From assembly GCA_023452965.1 (NCBI GenBank), contig JAEXUU010000701.1:1-7754 (forward strand): a stretch of 7,754 bases of DNA, written 5' to 3'. Source of the stretch: Pseudomonadota bacterium (lineage in GTDB: Bacteria; Pseudomonadota; Alphaproteobacteria; Rhizobiales; Beijerinckiaceae). Positions 6,564-7,754 of this stretch are shown here, in pieces. The translations under genes were made by a program, and so were the position numbers. Under the pieces are notes generated by a model. That model had not been told where the DNA came from and searched no databases. It was given only the letters and a program-made list of their open reading frames with translations. How positions within the stretch are numbered: position 1 is the stretch's first letter; every line of letters begins with the position of its first letter.

Positions 6564-7216
6564 GCCAGACCGTCACGATCGTCGATTACGGCTCGGGCAA
6601 TCTGCACTCGGCCGCAAAAGCCTTCGAGCGCGCGGCCGATGAAGCGGGCATCGCCGCCAGCATCCGCGTCACCAGCGATCCCGACGCGGTCCGCGCCGCC
6701 GACCGTATCGTGCTGCCGGGCGTCGGCGCCTTCGCGGATTGCCGGGCCGGGCTCGACGCGGTCGCCGGCATGGTCGAAGCGCTCGAGGACACCGTGCGCG
6801 GCAAGGGCCGGCCCTTCCTCGGCATCTGCGTCGGCATGCAATTGATGGCGAGCCGCGGGCTGGAGTACGTCACCACGCAAGGGCTCGGCTGGATTCCCGG
6901 CGATGTCAGCCTGATCCGCCCGCAGGATGAGAGCCTGAAGATCCCGCATATGGGCTGGAACACCCTGCACAAGCAGGACGAGCACGCCCTGCTCGACGGG
7001 ATCGAGACCGGGCCCGCCGGCTGGCACGCCTATTTCGTGCACTCCTATGCGCTCGTCGCCGAACGGGCGCAGGACGTGCTCGCTTTGACCGATTACGGCG
7101 GCCCGGTCACCGCCATGGTCGCGCAGGGCAACATGGCGGGCACGCAATTCCATCCCGAGAAGAGCCAGAGGCTCGGCCTCGCGCTGATCGCCAATTTCCT
7201 GAGGTGGAAGCCTTGA
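6560..7216 (+). CDS. hisH: imidazole glycerol phosphate synthase, glutamine amidotransferase subunit HisH
   Basis: Class I glutaminase that hydrolyses glutamine and channels ammonia to HisF, producing imidazole glycerol phosphate and AICAR. The product is 218 residues, of normal length. It starts with [14 protein letters not shown] (8-21), has the oxyanion-strand motif PGVGAF (53-58), the nucleophile Cys90 in GICVGMQ, and the partner residues His198 and Glu200 in QFHPEKS. IPHMGWN (near 130) and YFVHSYA are also family stretches. The ATG overlaps the stop of the DUF2628 gene by four bases, and the hisH TGA overlaps the hisA TTG. hisF is not in the window and presumably follows hisA beyond the right edge. 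Confidence 0.97.
   Translation: MSQTVTIVDYGSGNLHSAAKAFERAADEAGIAASIRVTSDPDAVRAADRIVLPGVGAFADCRAGLDAVAGMVEALEDTVRGKGRPFLGICVGMQLMASRGLEYVTTQGLGWIPGDVSLIRPQDESLKIPHMGWNTLHKQDEHALLDGIETGPAGWHAYFVHSYALVAERAQDVLALTDYGGPVTAMVAQGNMAGTQFHPEKSQRLGLALIANFLRWKP
7201..7207 (+). promoter_or_regulatory. ribosome binding site supporting the TTG start of hisA
   Basis: GAGGTGG lies 5 bases before the TTG at 7213, inside the last codons of hisH. Since no ATG or GTG is available at the conserved hisA N-terminus, this site supports TTG as the true start. Confidence 0.6.
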
Positions 7217-7754
7217 TCCTTTTCCCCGCCATCGACCTCAAGGAAGGCCGCTGCGTTCGCCTGAAACAGGGCGACATGGAGCAGGCAACGATCTTCAACG
7301 ACGATCCCGCCGCCCAGGCCGCGACCTTCGAGGCCCAGGGCTTCCAATGGCTGCACGTCGTCGATCTCGACGGCGCGTTCGCCGGCAAGCCGATGAACGC
7401 GGCTGCGGTCGAGGCGATCCTGAAGCGCGTCGCCTTCCCGGTGCAGCTCGGTGGCGGCATCCGCGACATGAAGACGGTCGAGGGCTGGCTCGAGAAGGGC
7501 ATCGCCCGCGTCATCATCGGCACGGCGGCGGTGCGCGATCCCGCCTTCGTGCGCGAGGCGGCAAAGGCCTTCCCGGGCAAGGTCGCGGTCGGCATTGATG
7601 CGCGTGACGGCTATGTCGCCGTGGAAGGTTGGGCGGAGACCTCGGCGCTCGCCGCCGACGATCTCGGCCGGCGCTTCGAGGACGCCGGCGTCGCGGCGAT
7701 CATCTACACGGACATCGCCCGCGACGGCATGCTGGAGGGTATCAACTGGGACGG
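7213..7754 (+). CDS. hisA: phosphoribosyl-formimino-AICAR-phosphate isomerase HisA, N-terminal part (cut by right edge)
   Basis: (Beta-alpha)8-barrel isomerase that converts ProFAR to PRFAR, the substrate of HisH-HisF. About 180 codons are visible, out of about 245 expected for the family. The N-terminus reads (M)[20 protein letters not shown], so the protein is complete there only if the TTG at 7213 is the start; the first ATG in frame would remove the first barrel strand. Asp8 (AIDLK) and Asp129 ([15 protein letters not shown]) are the expected catalytic pair. [11 protein letters not shown] carries the first phosphate-binding loop, and [10 protein letters not shown] belongs to the second half-barrel. 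TTG overlaps the hisH stop as TTGA (7213-7216). Identification is firm; the TTG start is highly likely. Confidence 0.95.
   Translation, partial: MILFPAIDLKEGRCVRLKQGDMEQATIFNDDPAAQAATFEAQGFQWLHVVDLDGAFAGKPMNAAAVEAILKRVAFPVQLGGGIRDMKTVEGWLEKGIARVIIGTAAVRDPAFVREAAKAFPGKVAVGIDARDGYVAVEGWAETSALAADDLGRRFEDAGVAAIIYTDIARDGMLEGINWD

Overview
The window looks like a chromosomal housekeeping region of a high-GC alphaproteobacterium, most likely a member of the Hyphomicrobiales (Rhizobiales). Three things point there: the proteins resemble that group's versions, hslV stands back to back with a hisB-(DUF2628)-hisH-hisA run, and murJ is followed by trpS. I cannot fix the genus from sequence alone. A Bosea- or Methylobacterium-like organism is a guess based on the GC content and the style of the intergenic repeat.

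Minus strand, read from 5134 down to 1. An hslV - GNAT acetyltransferase - hslU run has two 4-base ATGA stop/start overlaps, so these three genes are surely one translationally coupled operon. It encodes both parts of the HslUV (ClpYQ) ATP-dependent protease with an AAC(6')-like acetyltransferase between them. After hslU there is a GC-rich hairpin followed by a T-rich stretch, a plausible terminator. Next come a perfect 12-bp inverted repeat and a two-gene type II toxin-antitoxin module (ParD-like antitoxin, ParE-like toxin). Only 16 bases later the lipid II flippase gene murJ begins at a GTG, and then the 5' part of trpS runs off the left edge.

Centre, 5135-5477. This 343-base divergent intergenic region has no gene I can support. 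It holds a candidate hslV promoter, a 132-bp palindromic repeat (nested 10-bp and 11-bp perfect inverted repeats), and a weak candidate hisB promoter with a good ribosome binding site.

Plus strand, 5478 to the right edge. Histidine biosynthesis genes hisB, hisH and hisA (cut by the edge) are tightly packed, with a DUF2628 membrane protein gene between hisB and hisH. The DUF2628 gene overlaps hisH by ATGA, and hisH overlaps hisA by TTGA, so hisA apparently starts with TTG.

I see no phage, insertion sequence, CRISPR array, tRNA or rRNA. The most accessory-like parts are the toxin-antitoxin module with its palindrome and the intergenic repeat. Most of the window is conserved core genome, and I found no convincing new multi-gene system.
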